From Oscillospiraceae bacterium (lineage in GTDB: Bacteria; Bacillota; Clostridia; Oscillospirales; Oscillospiraceae): 25,605 nucleotides of DNA. The notes beneath the pieces were generated by a model. The model was given only the letters and a program-made list of their open reading frames with translations. It was not told the origin of the DNA and did no database searches. A program made the translations under genes and the position numbers. Position 1 is the first letter of the stretch; each line of letters starts with the position of its first letter. The DNA lies in contig JAHHRS010000029.1 of NCBI GenBank assembly GCA_020025675.1, forward strand, positions 1 to 25,605, in the 5' to 3' direction. Shown in pieces: positions 14,680 through 21,859 of this stretch.

Positions 14680-15481
14680 AAATAGTTTTCACCCTTTCCC
14701 TCAATTCTTTTGCATAAATAAAATACCCGAAATAGTCAAATGCGGGTATGCACTTAGTCAATGTAAATGCGTGGTAGCCGTCAAAGCTAAGCTTTGGGGA
14801 GTTCAGGTATTCCCATGCTTTTTCCATACACCCTTCAACCCGTTCATCCTCATTATTCATTTTATAATAAATCTCTGCAAGGCTGCACAGACTTGCAGCC
14901 ATATCATTTTCATTGCCCTCCATTTTCTCCAGCAGATTCAGGGCCATCCGAATATATTTCTCAGCCTCCGAATAGTCGCCCAAGTCCTCATAACTCAGCG
15001 CCATGTTATTATAAAGCCCTGCAAATCGATAATCGGCAGGTGAAAGAAGCTGGGAGTACACACGGCTCGTATGTATAAAGAGAGGTATAGAACGCTCCGC
15101 CTGTCCGAAACACTTCAGAGTGGTGGCAGCATTTAAAATCACAGTAGCACCGGAAACTGTTCTGCCCAGACCGTGTTCCTCTATAAGCCTGAGTCCCTCA
15201 TTTACAGACAAAATTCCCTTTTCTGTATTGCCGCTCCGTCGGTGATAGCCCATAAGCTCGCTTAAAATACTCAGTTCAGAACGCCAATCACCTAAACTTC
15301 TTGAAAGCCTCAGCTGTTCTTCCAGAAATTCTCCCGCCTGCTCAATTTTGTTCTCTGCAAAAAATCCATCCAGTTCTTTTATTATCTCCGGCATGTTTAA
15401 GCTCTTTTCCACAGGCTCAGTATCAGGTTTTCCTGTGAACGCTGAGCAGTCAAAAGGGCAAATCGGTTCTATATAATCCAT
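14666..15481 (-). CDS. Tetratricopeptide-repeat protein
   Basis: The 271-residue protein is made mostly of TPR helices. Clear units include GIDWRSELSILSELMGYHRR-like, LYNNMALSYEDLGDYSEAEKYIRMAL and AASLCSLAEIYYKMNNEDER segments (about residues 60-235). Its N-terminus, MDYIEPICPFDCSAF, has two cysteines and no signal peptide, so it is probably cytoplasmic. I start at the ATG at 15481, which has AGGAGAG 4-6 bases upstream. The frame extends 72 bases further but would run through the promoter. It overlaps the DUF4037 gene and most likely acts as its protein-binding partner; that is inferred from the overlap. Confidence 0.8.
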   Translation of the reverse strand: MDYIEPICPFDCSAFTGKPDTEPVEKSLNMPEIIKELDGFFAENKIEQAGEFLEEQLRLSRSLGDWRSELSILSELMGYHRRSGNTEKGILSVNEGLRLIEEHGLGRTVSGATVILNAATTLKCFGQAERSIPLFIHTSRVYSQLLSPADYRFAGLYNNMALSYEDLGDYSEAEKYIRMALNLLEKMEGNENDMAASLCSLAEIYYKMNNEDERVEGCMEKAWEYLNSPKLSFDGYHAFTLTKCIPAFDYFGYFIYAKELRERVKTIYEGN

Positions 15482-15496
15482 TTTCTCTCTCCTCTC

Positions 15497-15526
15497 TTGA
15501 AAGAAATGTGTTTTTAAGTGTATAAT
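15497..15526 (+). promoter_or_regulatory. Predicted promoter of the YyaL-like gene
   Basis: TTGAAA (15497-15502), an 18-base spacer and TATAAT (15521-15526). The -10 is perfect. It overlaps the divergent TPR-gene promoter. Confidence 0.62.
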
Positions 15527-15550
15527 AGCATAAACTGAGATAAATGCTAA
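15522..15550 (-). promoter_or_regulatory. Predicted promoter of the TPR-DUF4037 operon
   Basis: On the minus strand TTAGCA (15545-15550), a 17-base spacer and TATTAT (15522-15527). The -10 element occupies almost the same bases as the -10 of the divergent plus-strand promoter. Confidence 0.5.
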
Positions 15551-15576
15551 CACAATTTTTTCTTGGAGGCTATTGC

Positions 15577-17553
15577 ATGAGCAACAGATTAAAAAAAGAA
15601 ACTTCCCCCTATCTTCTCTCTCACGCCGAAAACCCTGTGGACTGGTATCCTTGGGGTGAGGAGGCTTTCATTAAAGCTAAGGCTGAAAACAAACCTGTAT
15701 TTTTAAGCATCGGATATTCCAGCTGTCACTGGTGTCATGTGATGGCAGAGGAATCCTTTGAGAATAAAAAAGTGGCTGAAATTTTAAACCGCTTTTACGT
15801 CCCTGTCAAAGTGGACAGAGAAGAGCGTCCGGATATAGACAGCGTATATATAGAGGTCTGCACAGCGCTGACCGGTGGAGCGGGCTGGCCTTTAACCGTA
15901 ATAATGAGTCCTGACCAGCAGCCGTTTTTTGCCGCCACCTATATTCCAAGAGAAAACCATGGAAATCAAATGGGGCTTATATCTCTTCTCATTTCCGTTG
16001 CAGATATGTGGAAAAATGAGCAGGGAAAACTGCTTAATACAGCGGGAGAAGTCAGCCGCTTTCTTCTCAGGGACGAAAGCATAAACGGTATTAACCCGGA
16101 TGAGGATTTTTTGCACAAAGCAGTTGAGCAGCTATGTGCTTCATATGACAGCGAATACGGCGGCTTCGGCTCTTCTCCCAAGTTTCCCTCCCCCCAAAAC
16201 CTTATTTTCCTGCTGAGATATTCAAAGCTTTCAGGGGATAAGAAAGCACGGGAAATTGCGGAGCACTGTCTCAGGCAGATGTACAGAGGGGGAATATTTG
16301 ACCACATCGGCGGCGGTTTCTGCCGCTACTCCACTGACAGGGAATGGCTGGCGCCCCACTTTGAAAAAACATTATACGATAATGCGCTTCTGGCTTTTTG
16401 CTACACTGAGGCCTATCAGGAGGGCCGCCTGCCGCTTTATAAGGAGGTTGCAGAGCGCACTCTTGATTACTGCCTCCGTGAACTTAAAAGCCCTGAGGGT
16501 GCTTATTTCAGCTCTCAGGACGCAGACAGCGACGGGGTTGAAGGAAAATATTATCTTTTTACGCCGGATGAAGTTAAAGCTGTCATAGGCGAGGAAAAAG
16601 GGCGGCATTTCTGTGAATGCTACGATATTTTAGACGAGGGAAATTTTCACGGAAAAAGTATTCCCAATCTCCTTATAAACCAGCGCTGGCGCATACTTCC
16701 GGAAGGCTATGACCAGCTGAGAGAAAAGCTTCGTGTATACAGGTCTGAGCGTTCTGAGCTAAAGACAGACGAAAAGATAATAAGCTCATGGAACGGCCTT
16801 ATGCTCATGGCTCTTTCAAGAGCCGCAAGAGTCTTTAATTCCTCCCGCTATCTCTCTGCCGCAATAGAGCTTAAAGACTTTCTCTTAAATAAGGACGCTG
16901 GGCTTTCCTCCCTTACTTCCTGCTGTACTCATGGGAAAAAGAGCTTCCCCGGAACTCTGGATGACTACACCTTCATAGCTTTAGGTCTTCTTGAGCTGTA
17001 TGAAATAAGCTTTGACACCGAATTGCTCATTGATGCCAAAAACTTGGCAGAGGAAGTAATAAAACAGTTTTCTGACGGCAAGGGTGCTTACTATCTCTCA
17101 TCTGTAAAAGCCGAGAAGCTTATTAAACGGCCACGAGAGCTTTTTGACGGAGCAATGCCTTCCGGAAACGGTGCCGCCGCTCAACTGTTCGACATGCTCT
17201 TCCGCCTCAGCGGAGACATTCGTTGGAGGGATGCGCAGAACGCCCTGCTGGAGGTTCTCTGCTCACACAGTGAAAAATACCCGGCCGGCTGTCCTTTCGC
17301 TCTGTGCTCACTGCTGAGCATACTGTATCCGACAAAAGAGCTGCTGTGCGCAGCAGAAACTCTTCCTGAGTCTCTGGATGCAATAATGGGCCGTTATGAG
17401 CCTGAATTAACCCTGCTGTTAAAGACTCCTGAATGTGCGAAACAACTGGCTGACTTTGCCCCGTTTACAAGAGATATTAATGCTGACGGCAAAAGCTCCT
17501 ATTTATATATTTGTTCCGGCGGAAAATGCTCTCTGCCGTATCCTCTGGATTAA
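15577..17553 (+). CDS. YyaL/SPATA20-like thioredoxin-domain protein (DUF255)
   Basis: The 658-residue protein has an N-terminal DUF255 thioredoxin-like domain beginning NRLKKETSPYLLSHAENPVDW, with the motif YSSCHWCHVM (C50 and C53). A long alpha/alpha-barrel, glycosidase-like region follows, with GGIFDHIGGGFCRYSTD, WLAPHFEKTLYDNALL, SQDADSDGVEGKYY and SSWNGLML, all typical of the family. Length is normal (about 650-700). The biochemical role is unknown; mammalian SPATA20 and bacterial YyaL are uncharacterised, and the old label 'cellobiose epimerase-like' rests on fold only. The ATG at 15577 has TTGGAGG 7 bases before it. It has its own promoter and terminator. Confidence 0.9.
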   Translation: MSNRLKKETSPYLLSHAENPVDWYPWGEEAFIKAKAENKPVFLSIGYSSCHWCHVMAEESFENKKVAEILNRFYVPVKVDREERPDIDSVYIEVCTALTGGAGWPLTVIMSPDQQPFFAATYIPRENHGNQMGLISLLISVADMWKNEQGKLLNTAGEVSRFLLRDESINGINPDEDFLHKAVEQLCASYDSEYGGFGSSPKFPSPQNLIFLLRYSKLSGDKKAREIAEHCLRQMYRGGIFDHIGGGFCRYSTDREWLAPHFEKTLYDNALLAFCYTEAYQEGRLPLYKEVAERTLDYCLRELKSPEGAYFSSQDADSDGVEGKYYLFTPDEVKAVIGEEKGRHFCECYDILDEGNFHGKSIPNLLINQRWRILPEGYDQLREKLRVYRSERSELKTDEKIISSWNGLMLMALSRAARVFNSSRYLSAAIELKDFLLNKDAGLSSLTSCCTHGKKSFPGTLDDYTFIALGLLELYEISFDTELLIDAKNLAEEVIKQFSDGKGAYYLSSVKAEKLIKRPRELFDGAMPSGNGAAAQLFDMLFRLSGDIRWRDAQNALLEVLCSHSEKYPAGCPFALCSLLSILYPTKELLCAAETLPESLDAIMGRYEPELTLLLKTPECAKQLADFAPFTRDINADGKSSYLYICSGGKCSLPYPLD

Positions 17554-17567
17554 ATACAGAAAATATA

Positions 17568-17603
17568 AAAATCCCGATTCAGTTTTAACTGAATCGGGAT
17601 TTT
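17568..17603. terminator. Bidirectional terminator between the YyaL-like gene and acpP
   Basis: AAAATCCCGATTCAG (17568-17582) pairs perfectly with CTGAATCGGGATTTT (17589-17603) around TTTTAA. A-rich and T-rich flanks serve both directions. Confidence 0.86.
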
Positions 17604-17622
17604 ATCTTAACTGACATATAAC

Positions 17623-17850
17623 TTAGCCAAGTCTCTCCAGATAATCAACAATTTTTCCGACACTGGTCAGCTCTGCCGCATCCTCATCTGAAATGCTTAT
17701 GTTGTAATCCTCCTCAAGAGACATGATGAGTTCTACCACGTCCAAAGAGTCTGCACCCAAATCTTCAATAATGTCAGTGCTCATATTTATGGTCTCAGGG
17801 TCTATCTCAAACTGCTTTGCAAGGGCTTCTCTTACTTTTTCAAAAATCAT
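17623..17850 (-). CDS. acpP: Acyl carrier protein
   Basis: The 75-residue acidic protein starts MIFEKVREALAKQF and contains the phosphopantetheine site GADSLDVVEL with the modified serine at residue 35. The helices that follow (ELIMSLEEDYNISISDEDA) are canonical. It carries growing acyl chains in fatty acid synthesis. The start at 17850 is chosen over the ATG at 17865 because GGAGG falls between them, 8 bases before 17850. No other fatty acid genes are adjacent; acpP is usually with plsX/fabD or rnc. Here it lies alone after the khpB hairpin and may be expressed by readthrough or from an unseen promoter. Confidence 0.95.
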   Translation of the reverse strand: MIFEKVREALAKQFEIDPETINMSTDIIEDLGADSLDVVELIMSLEEDYNISISDEDAAELTSVGKIVDYLERLG

Positions 17851-17916
17851 TTTCCATTCCTCCATGCGTCTTTACGCATTAAGATTTAAGGCCAAAGAGT
17901 CAATTTTCATTTTATG

Positions 17917-17944
17917 CCGTCTCTCCGGATAAGCGGAGAGACGG
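17917..17944 (-). terminator. Hairpin after khpB
   Basis: CCGTCTCTCCG (17917-17927) pairs with CGGAGAGACGG (17934-17944) around a 6-base loop. It lies 19 bases after the khpB stop on the minus strand. The bases after it (CATAAAATG) are not T-rich, so partial readthrough into acpP is possible. Confidence 0.6.
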
Positions 17945-17963
17945 TAAGCGTTTAATCCTGCGC

Positions 17964-18725
17964 TCAGGACCACTCCCGGCTCTGAGGTTTGTTTGATGTC
18001 TGTTCGCTCTTGACGTATGAGACAACTACACGGCGGTTAGGTTCAACGCCGGTAGAGCTTGTGGTAACGCCCTCGTAATTCTGAAGGGCAGTGTGGATAA
18101 CATGGCGCTCGTAGGAGTTCATAGGCTCAAGAGCCATGCTGCGCTTATACTTTATAGCCTTCTCAGCCATCTTCTCAGCAAGGCGGGTGAGGGATTCCTC
18201 ACGCTTTGCCCTATAATTTTCTGCATCTACGCTTATGTGCAGATGCTTTTCACTGCTGTGATTGACAGAGTAGTTTGTAAGGTGCTGAATAGCGTCCAGA
18301 GTTTCACCTCTGCGGCCTATAACAGCGCCCATTCCGTTGCCGGCGAGATTGACATTTATTCCGCCGTTATCACGGTAGCTTATCTCAATCTCAGCCTTAA
18401 CGCCCATATGCTCCAAAAGGCCGGAGACGAAACTGCGGACTGCTGCAAAATCAGCATTCTCTTCCTCAGTCTCAGTCTTTGCACAGGAAACTGCCATTAC
18501 CTCTGCAACTTCCGGAGCCTTATTTTCCCGGACCTGAGGCTCTTCGTCCTCAACCTCATAGCTGACACGGATAAGAGCAGGTGATGCGCCTATGCCGAAA
18601 AATCCGCTTTTAGCCCGTTCAACTATTTCAACCGACACATCGTCCCTCTCAAGACCCAGCTCCGCCAGAGCGGCGTTGACAGCGTCTTCCTCGGTACGGC
18701 CTGTCTTTTCCAAAGTTTTGATCAT
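17964..18725 (-). CDS. khpB: RNA-binding protein KhpB (Jag/EloR)
   Basis: The 253-residue protein has the three Jag domains in order. A Jag-N domain covers residues 1-50, ending in the conserved KSGFFGIG. A KH domain has the GxxG loop in AVIGRRGETLDAIQHL (residues 134-149). A C-terminal R3H domain has R207 and H211 in SYERHVIH. It binds RNA, usually with the partner KhpA, and in other Firmicutes affects cell elongation. The gap to the upstream yidC is only 17 bases, so it is cotranscribed, as is normal in Firmicutes. The usual next genes mnmE-mnmG are absent; a hairpin and acpP follow instead. Confidence 0.93.
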   Translation of the reverse strand: MIKTLEKTGRTEEDAVNAALAELGLERDDVSVEIVERAKSGFFGIGASPALIRVSYEVEDEEPQVRENKAPEVAEVMAVSCAKTETEEENADFAAVRSFVSGLLEHMGVKAEIEISYRDNGGINVNLAGNGMGAVIGRRGETLDAIQHLTNYSVNHSSEKHLHISVDAENYRAKREESLTRLAEKMAEKAIKYKRSMALEPMNSYERHVIHTALQNYEGVTTSSTGVEPNRRVVVSYVKSEQTSNKPQSREWS

Positions 18726-18742
18726 ATTATTAAGCTCTCCTG

Positions 18743-20080
18743 TTATTCTTCGGAAATTCCGCCCTTTTCGGATTCACTAACTGCGGAACTCTCGGTACTA
18801 ACGCTGTTAATTGCATTTTCATCTTCCATAAAAGTATCTATGGAGCTGCCAAACTCAGACTCGGCGGCTGCGGCGGCAGTAGCATTCTCAGCGTCTTCAG
18901 GGTTTGTGAAGCGGTCAGGGACATAAGCGCGGCCTCTGGCATAGCGGCGGTTGCCGACCTGTGAGGCAGGTTTTTCCTTTTCTTTTATGCCTAAGCGCTC
19001 ACGCTTCTCTGCTCTTTCCGCCTTTTCTGCAGCTGCTCTGCGCTCCTCGCTTCTTTGCTTTTCGCTTGCCTGTATTTTCTTTTTGCTGGTGTTGGTGTTT
19101 TTTTCTGTCTTGCCTTCTGCCCTCAGTCGCTCGGTTTCGATGCGCTTTGCCTCTATTTCCATTTCTCTTGCGCTGCGAGCGGCACGACGTGCCTCATCTT
19201 CCTTATCAAGCTGTTTTTTATACACCTTAGTGAGAACATAGTCTCTGATCATACCGAATAAGCTGTTTGCAATCCAGTAAATACCCATAGCAGCAGGCAT
19301 AGCAAAGCCTATCCACAGGGACATGATAGGCATCATCAGCTGCATACCTGCCATGGAATTCTGGGCTTGATTGTCCGCCTGAGGGGTAGACATGTTGGTT
19401 ACTTTCATGGAAAGCCATGAAACTAAGGCGGAAACAACAGGTATCAGGAAAAGTCCCAGTGCAGGAAGCCAGATTGCGCTGTCGCTCCAGTTTGTTTTCC
19501 ACAGGAAGTTCCACTGAGGCTGATCGCCAAGGTTCATACCAAGGAAGCTGAAATCAACATTCATCATATTGGGATCCCACTTATCAGCGAGAGCCGTTGA
19601 AATTTCATCCCAGTGGAAGTGGCTGAGTTTAGCCAGTTCGATTTCCTCAAAGCCGGGTCTGACTCCGGTAAGAAGACCTGCGCCGCTGAAGTACTCAGTA
19701 AGAGTGGTAACAAATTCCTGTGCCACAAACATCATTCTTGTCAGTGGCTGACGAATAACACTGTAAAGTGCTATTAAAATTGGGAATGGGATAAGAGACC
19801 AGAGGCAGCCGGACATGGGGTTTACTCCGGCTTCCTTATAAAGCTTTTGCATCTCCATGTTAAGCTTTTGAGGATTTCCCTCGTGTCTCTTCTGCAGCTC
19901 CTGCATTTCAGGCTGCAGGCGGGTGGAACGCATCATACTCTTTTTGCTCTTAGCCATAAAAGGTGTAAGAATAAGGTTTACAAGAAGAGCAAACAGCATG
20001 ACGGCGACGCCGTAGTTTCCGGTCAGCTCATAGAACTGGACCATCAGCCAGGCGAAGGGTTTAGTAATTGCTACCCACAT
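18743..20080 (-). CDS. yidC: Membrane protein insertase YidC, with a long charged C-terminal tail
   Basis: The 445-residue YidC/Oxa1 insertase begins directly with the first helix (ITKPFAWLMVQFYELTGNYG), without a signal peptide or lipobox, as in many Clostridia. The cytoplasmic hairpin TRLQPEMQELQKRHEGNPQK (residues 53-72) and NPMSGCLWSLIPFPILIALY are typical. An insert of about 60 residues (130-190) lies between helices. After the last helix, residues 290 to 445 form a very basic coiled-coil-like tail that becomes acidic and serine-rich at the end. Basic tails help bind ribosomes; this one is unusually long. GAGGAG lies 6-7 bases before the ATG. It works with YidD, encoded just upstream. 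Confidence 0.94.
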   Translation of the reverse strand: MWVAITKPFAWLMVQFYELTGNYGVAVMLFALLVNLILTPFMAKSKKSMMRSTRLQPEMQELQKRHEGNPQKLNMEMQKLYKEAGVNPMSGCLWSLIPFPILIALYSVIRQPLTRMMFVAQEFVTTLTEYFSGAGLLTGVRPGFEEIELAKLSHFHWDEISTALADKWDPNMMNVDFSFLGMNLGDQPQWNFLWKTNWSDSAIWLPALGLFLIPVVSALVSWLSMKVTNMSTPQADNQAQNSMAGMQLMMPIMSLWIGFAMPAAMGIYWIANSLFGMIRDYVLTKVYKKQLDKEDEARRAARSAREMEIEAKRIETERLRAEGKTEKNTNTSKKKIQASEKQRSEERRAAAEKAERAEKRERLGIKEKEKPASQVGNRRYARGRAYVPDRFTNPEDAENATAAAAAESEFGSSIDTFMEDENAINSVSTESSAVSESEKGGISEE

Positions 20081-20123
20081 AGATAACTCCTCAAATAATC
20101 TTTAGTCTTTTTAGGCAAATGCC

Positions 20124-20342
20124 TTAGGGTACTGGGTCATAAAGCTGCCTTTTTCCCTTATAAAAGGGATGACAGCAGCAGATACGCTTAAAAGCCAGCC
20201 AGCCCCCCTTTAGGGCGCCGTATTTTTCGATGGCTTCCATTGCGTATTGAGAGCAGGTGGGTATAAAACGGCAGCATGGCGGCCGGTTGGGAGATATATT
20301 GCGGCGGTAAAATTTAATGGCTGCAAGCATGAATTTTTTCAT
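20124..20342 (-). CDS. yidD: Membrane protein insertion efficiency factor YidD
   Basis: The 72-residue protein is a complete YidD: an amphipathic N-terminus (MKKFMLAAIKFYRRNISP), then CRFIPTCSQYAMEAIEKYG, and GGWLAFKRICCCHPFYKG ending in DPVP. It aids insertion by YidC at the inner face of the membrane. The ATG overlaps the rnpA stop (ATGA), so the two are translationally coupled, as in many Firmicutes. Confidence 0.95.
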   Translation of the reverse strand: MKKFMLAAIKFYRRNISPNRPPCCRFIPTCSQYAMEAIEKYGALKGGWLAFKRICCCHPFYKGKRQLYDPVP

Positions 20343-20683
20343 GTCTCAGTCTCCAGAATTTTCAGCTCTTCACAAGCCTGCAGAAAGTCGCCGTTAAGTT
20401 TAGAAAATTTTGCCTCCACACATCTTCTGCGGGCCACTATTACGATGTCAAACCCGGATTTAAGATTGGGAAATTGCAATCTGTACACTTCCCGCAATCT
20501 TCTTCTGGCTTTGTTTCTTGTCACCGCATTGCCTATTTTGGTAGAAACAGTGTATCCCACTCGGCTGTTACCGTCTAAATTTCGGCGGCAATACATCACC
20601 ATACAGGGTGTGACAGCGCTTTTTCCGCGGGAGTAAAGGCGCCTGAAATCGCTGTTCTTTTTTAAAGTATGCAAAGCGTTCAA
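20339..20683 (-). CDS. rnpA: RNase P protein component
   Basis: The 114-residue basic protein contains the RnpA signature RNKARRRLREVYR and begins (start codon read as Met) LNALHTLKKNSDFRRLYSRG, the usual opening of the family. It binds RNase P RNA and helps 5' maturation of tRNAs. I choose the TTG at 20683 because GAGGTG lies 6 bases before it and the length then fits the family. The frame continues upstream to an ATG at 20776 with no ribosome binding site, and a GTG at 20692 is a second possibility. It sits between rpmH and yidD. Confidence 0.92.
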   Translation of the reverse strand: MNALHTLKKNSDFRRLYSRGKSAVTPCMVMYCRRNLDGNSRVGYTVSTKIGNAVTRNKARRRLREVYRLQFPNLKSGFDIVIVARRRCVEAKFSKLNGDFLQACEELKILETET

Positions 20684-20799
20684 GCCTTTCACCTCTCCAT
20701 GTGGCTTTTCAGCCTCCGTTTTATATTTGAGCAAACACCTAAAGGGCGGATCTCTCCGCCCTAAAAATATTCTCAATTGACCTGCTCACCGGGCTTTTC

Positions 20800-20934
20800 T
20801 TAGTAGCTGAGCTTTGCTCTGCCCTTGGCTCTGCGGCGGGAGAGAACTTTACGTCCGTTTGCGGTGCTCATTCTCTTGCGGAAGCCGTGCTCTTTTTTGC
20901 GCTGGCGCTTTTTAGGCTGGTAGGTACGAAGCAT
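20800..20934 (-). CDS. rpmH: 50S ribosomal protein L34
   Basis: This short gene encodes the complete 44-residue L34: MLRTYQPKKRQRKKEHGFRK, then RMSTANGRKVLSRRRAKGRA, ending KLSY. It is highly basic and matches the family end to end. AGGAG lies 8-9 bases before the ATG. It opens the rpmH-rnpA-yidD-yidC-khpB operon and is preceded by a structured leader of about 95 bases and a perfect-hexamer promoter. In many bacteria dnaA lies next to rpmH; here the neighbour is thiT. Confidence 0.97.
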   Translation of the reverse strand: MLRTYQPKKRQRKKEHGFRKRMSTANGRKVLSRRRAKGRAKLSY

Positions 20935-20960
20935 GTCATGTACTCCTTTCAGATTTGATA

Positions 20961-21032
20961 CTCAACATCGGAAGCTTACGCTCCCGAAGCAGTTGACAAT
21001 ATTAATCACTCGGCGGTATTTGCCGCCGAGTG
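20961..21032 (-). promoter_or_regulatory. Structured 5' leader of rpmH: two stem-loops
   Basis: Two hairpins lie between the promoter and the rpmH ribosome binding site (minus strand). The first, CACTCGGCGG with CCGCCGAGTG (21007-21016 and 21023-21032), starts at almost the predicted first base of the mRNA. The second has an outer stem TCAAC/GTTGA (20992-20996 and 20962-20966), an asymmetric internal loop of 4 versus 1 bases, and an 8-bp inner stem, TCGGGAGC with GCTTCCGA and one G-U pair (20980-20987 and 20968-20975), closed by a GUAA tetraloop of the GNRA type. The layout resembles ribosomal-protein autoregulatory leaders, but I do not recognise it as a named family. Confidence 0.6.
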
Positions 21033-21035
21033 TTG

Positions 21036-21065
21036 ATTATAAACTATATATAGCCTTTCTGTCAA
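21036..21065 (-). promoter_or_regulatory. Predicted strong promoter of the rpmH operon
   Basis: On the minus strand TTGACA (21060-21065) and TATAAT (21036-21041) are both perfect, separated by 18 bases. Transcription would begin near 21029, inside the first leader hairpin. Confidence 0.82.
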
Positions 21066-21081
21066 CAGAAATTTGAATTTT

Positions 21082-21648
21082 TCAGGCTTTTACCAGGTCT
21101 TTTGCCTGAATGTACTTGTCAAGGGGCTTATAAAGCAGTGCAAATACAACAAGGCAGATTATTGTGTCAATCAGCATGTAGCTTCCGTTGTAAATAAGAG
21201 AGAAGCTCCAGGGGTTGCCCCAGACGGTACCAAAGAGCTCAGTGGGTTCGGTGATAGCATAAATAGTAACGCCGCTTATATAGTGTATTATGAATCTTGC
21301 AACACAGCCAATGGTGATACCTGCAAAAATGCCTTTACCCTTGCCTCTGAAAAGACCGGCAAGGCCCAGAGGAGTAAATGCAACAAGATAGTCAAGCAGC
21401 ATACTCTGCCAGCCCCATGCGATGGCTCCGTCAATGAGCATCTGTAAAAGGCCGAATATAAAGCCTTCAAGCATACCCCAGCCAAGACCCCAGCGCAGGG
21501 CAAAAACAAATATGGGAACCATTGCAAGGTCTATGGACCCACCCTGAGGAAGCTGAAAAAGCTTAATGGCATTCAGTACCATTGCAAGAGCCAGCATAAT
21601 TGCGCCTTCGCACAACGCCCGGACTTTCATCTTTGAATTTTCTTTCAT
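21082..21648 (-). CDS. thiT: Thiamine ECF transporter substrate-binding protein ThiT
   Basis: The 188-residue membrane protein has six helices and the ThiT marks: QGGSIDLAMVPIFVFALRWG, EGFIFGLLQMLIDG, FIIHYISGVTIYA and SLIYNGSYMLIDT. It binds thiamine outside the cell and works with the shared EcfT/EcfA module, which is not in this window. A complete TPP riboswitch with terminator precedes it, which independently supports thiamine as the substrate. GGAGG lies 9 bases before the ATG at 21648. A downstream in-frame ATG at 21630 is less likely. No terminator follows before the rpmH promoter. Confidence 0.94.
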   Translation of the reverse strand: MKENSKMKVRALCEGAIMLALAMVLNAIKLFQLPQGGSIDLAMVPIFVFALRWGLGWGMLEGFIFGLLQMLIDGAIAWGWQSMLLDYLVAFTPLGLAGLFRGKGKGIFAGITIGCVARFIIHYISGVTIYAITEPTELFGTVWGNPWSFSLIYNGSYMLIDTIICLVVFALLYKPLDKYIQAKDLVKA

Positions 21649-21689
21649 TTTCTCTTTACCTCCAATAAATTTTAGGAAGCGGAGTCCGA

Positions 21690-21721
21690 TAAAAAACGCA
21701 GGTTCAGTTTTGAACCCGCGT
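21690..21721 (-). terminator. Riboswitch-controlled terminator upstream of thiT
   Basis: On the minus strand ACGCGGGTTCA (21711-21721) pairs with TGAACCTGCGT (21696-21706), with one G-U pair, and is followed by TTTTTT. It starts 11 bases after the TPP aptamer and serves as its expression platform: thiT is read only when TPP is low. Confidence 0.85.
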
Positions 21722-21732
21722 AAAAATACCGT

Positions 21733-21822
21733 TCTCTGTTCCTACGCCGGCATTATCCGGATCAGGTTCAATGGTTTCAGAGCTCCGTTACTCCGTCTCA
21801 GCCGGGAAAACCCAGCACCCAC
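21733..21822 (-). promoter_or_regulatory. TPP riboswitch (THI element)
   Basis: The minus strand has the THI box landmarks in order: GGGTGCTGGG (21811-21820), CTGAGA, and the conserved CTGATCCGGATAATGCCGG followed by CGTAGGAACAGAG. The GGGTGC start lies a few bases after the predicted transcription start. It is followed by a terminator and then thiT. Confidence 0.95.
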
Positions 21823-21830
21823 ATATGTAC

Positions 21831-21859
21831 ATTTTATGACTAAATTGTAAATTTGTCAA
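21831..21859 (-). promoter_or_regulatory. Predicted promoter of thiT
   Basis: On the minus strand TTGACA (21854-21859), a 17-base spacer and TAAAAT (21831-21836). The -35 hexamer includes the galU stop codon (21856-21858). Transcription would begin near 21824, just before the aptamer. Confidence 0.78.
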
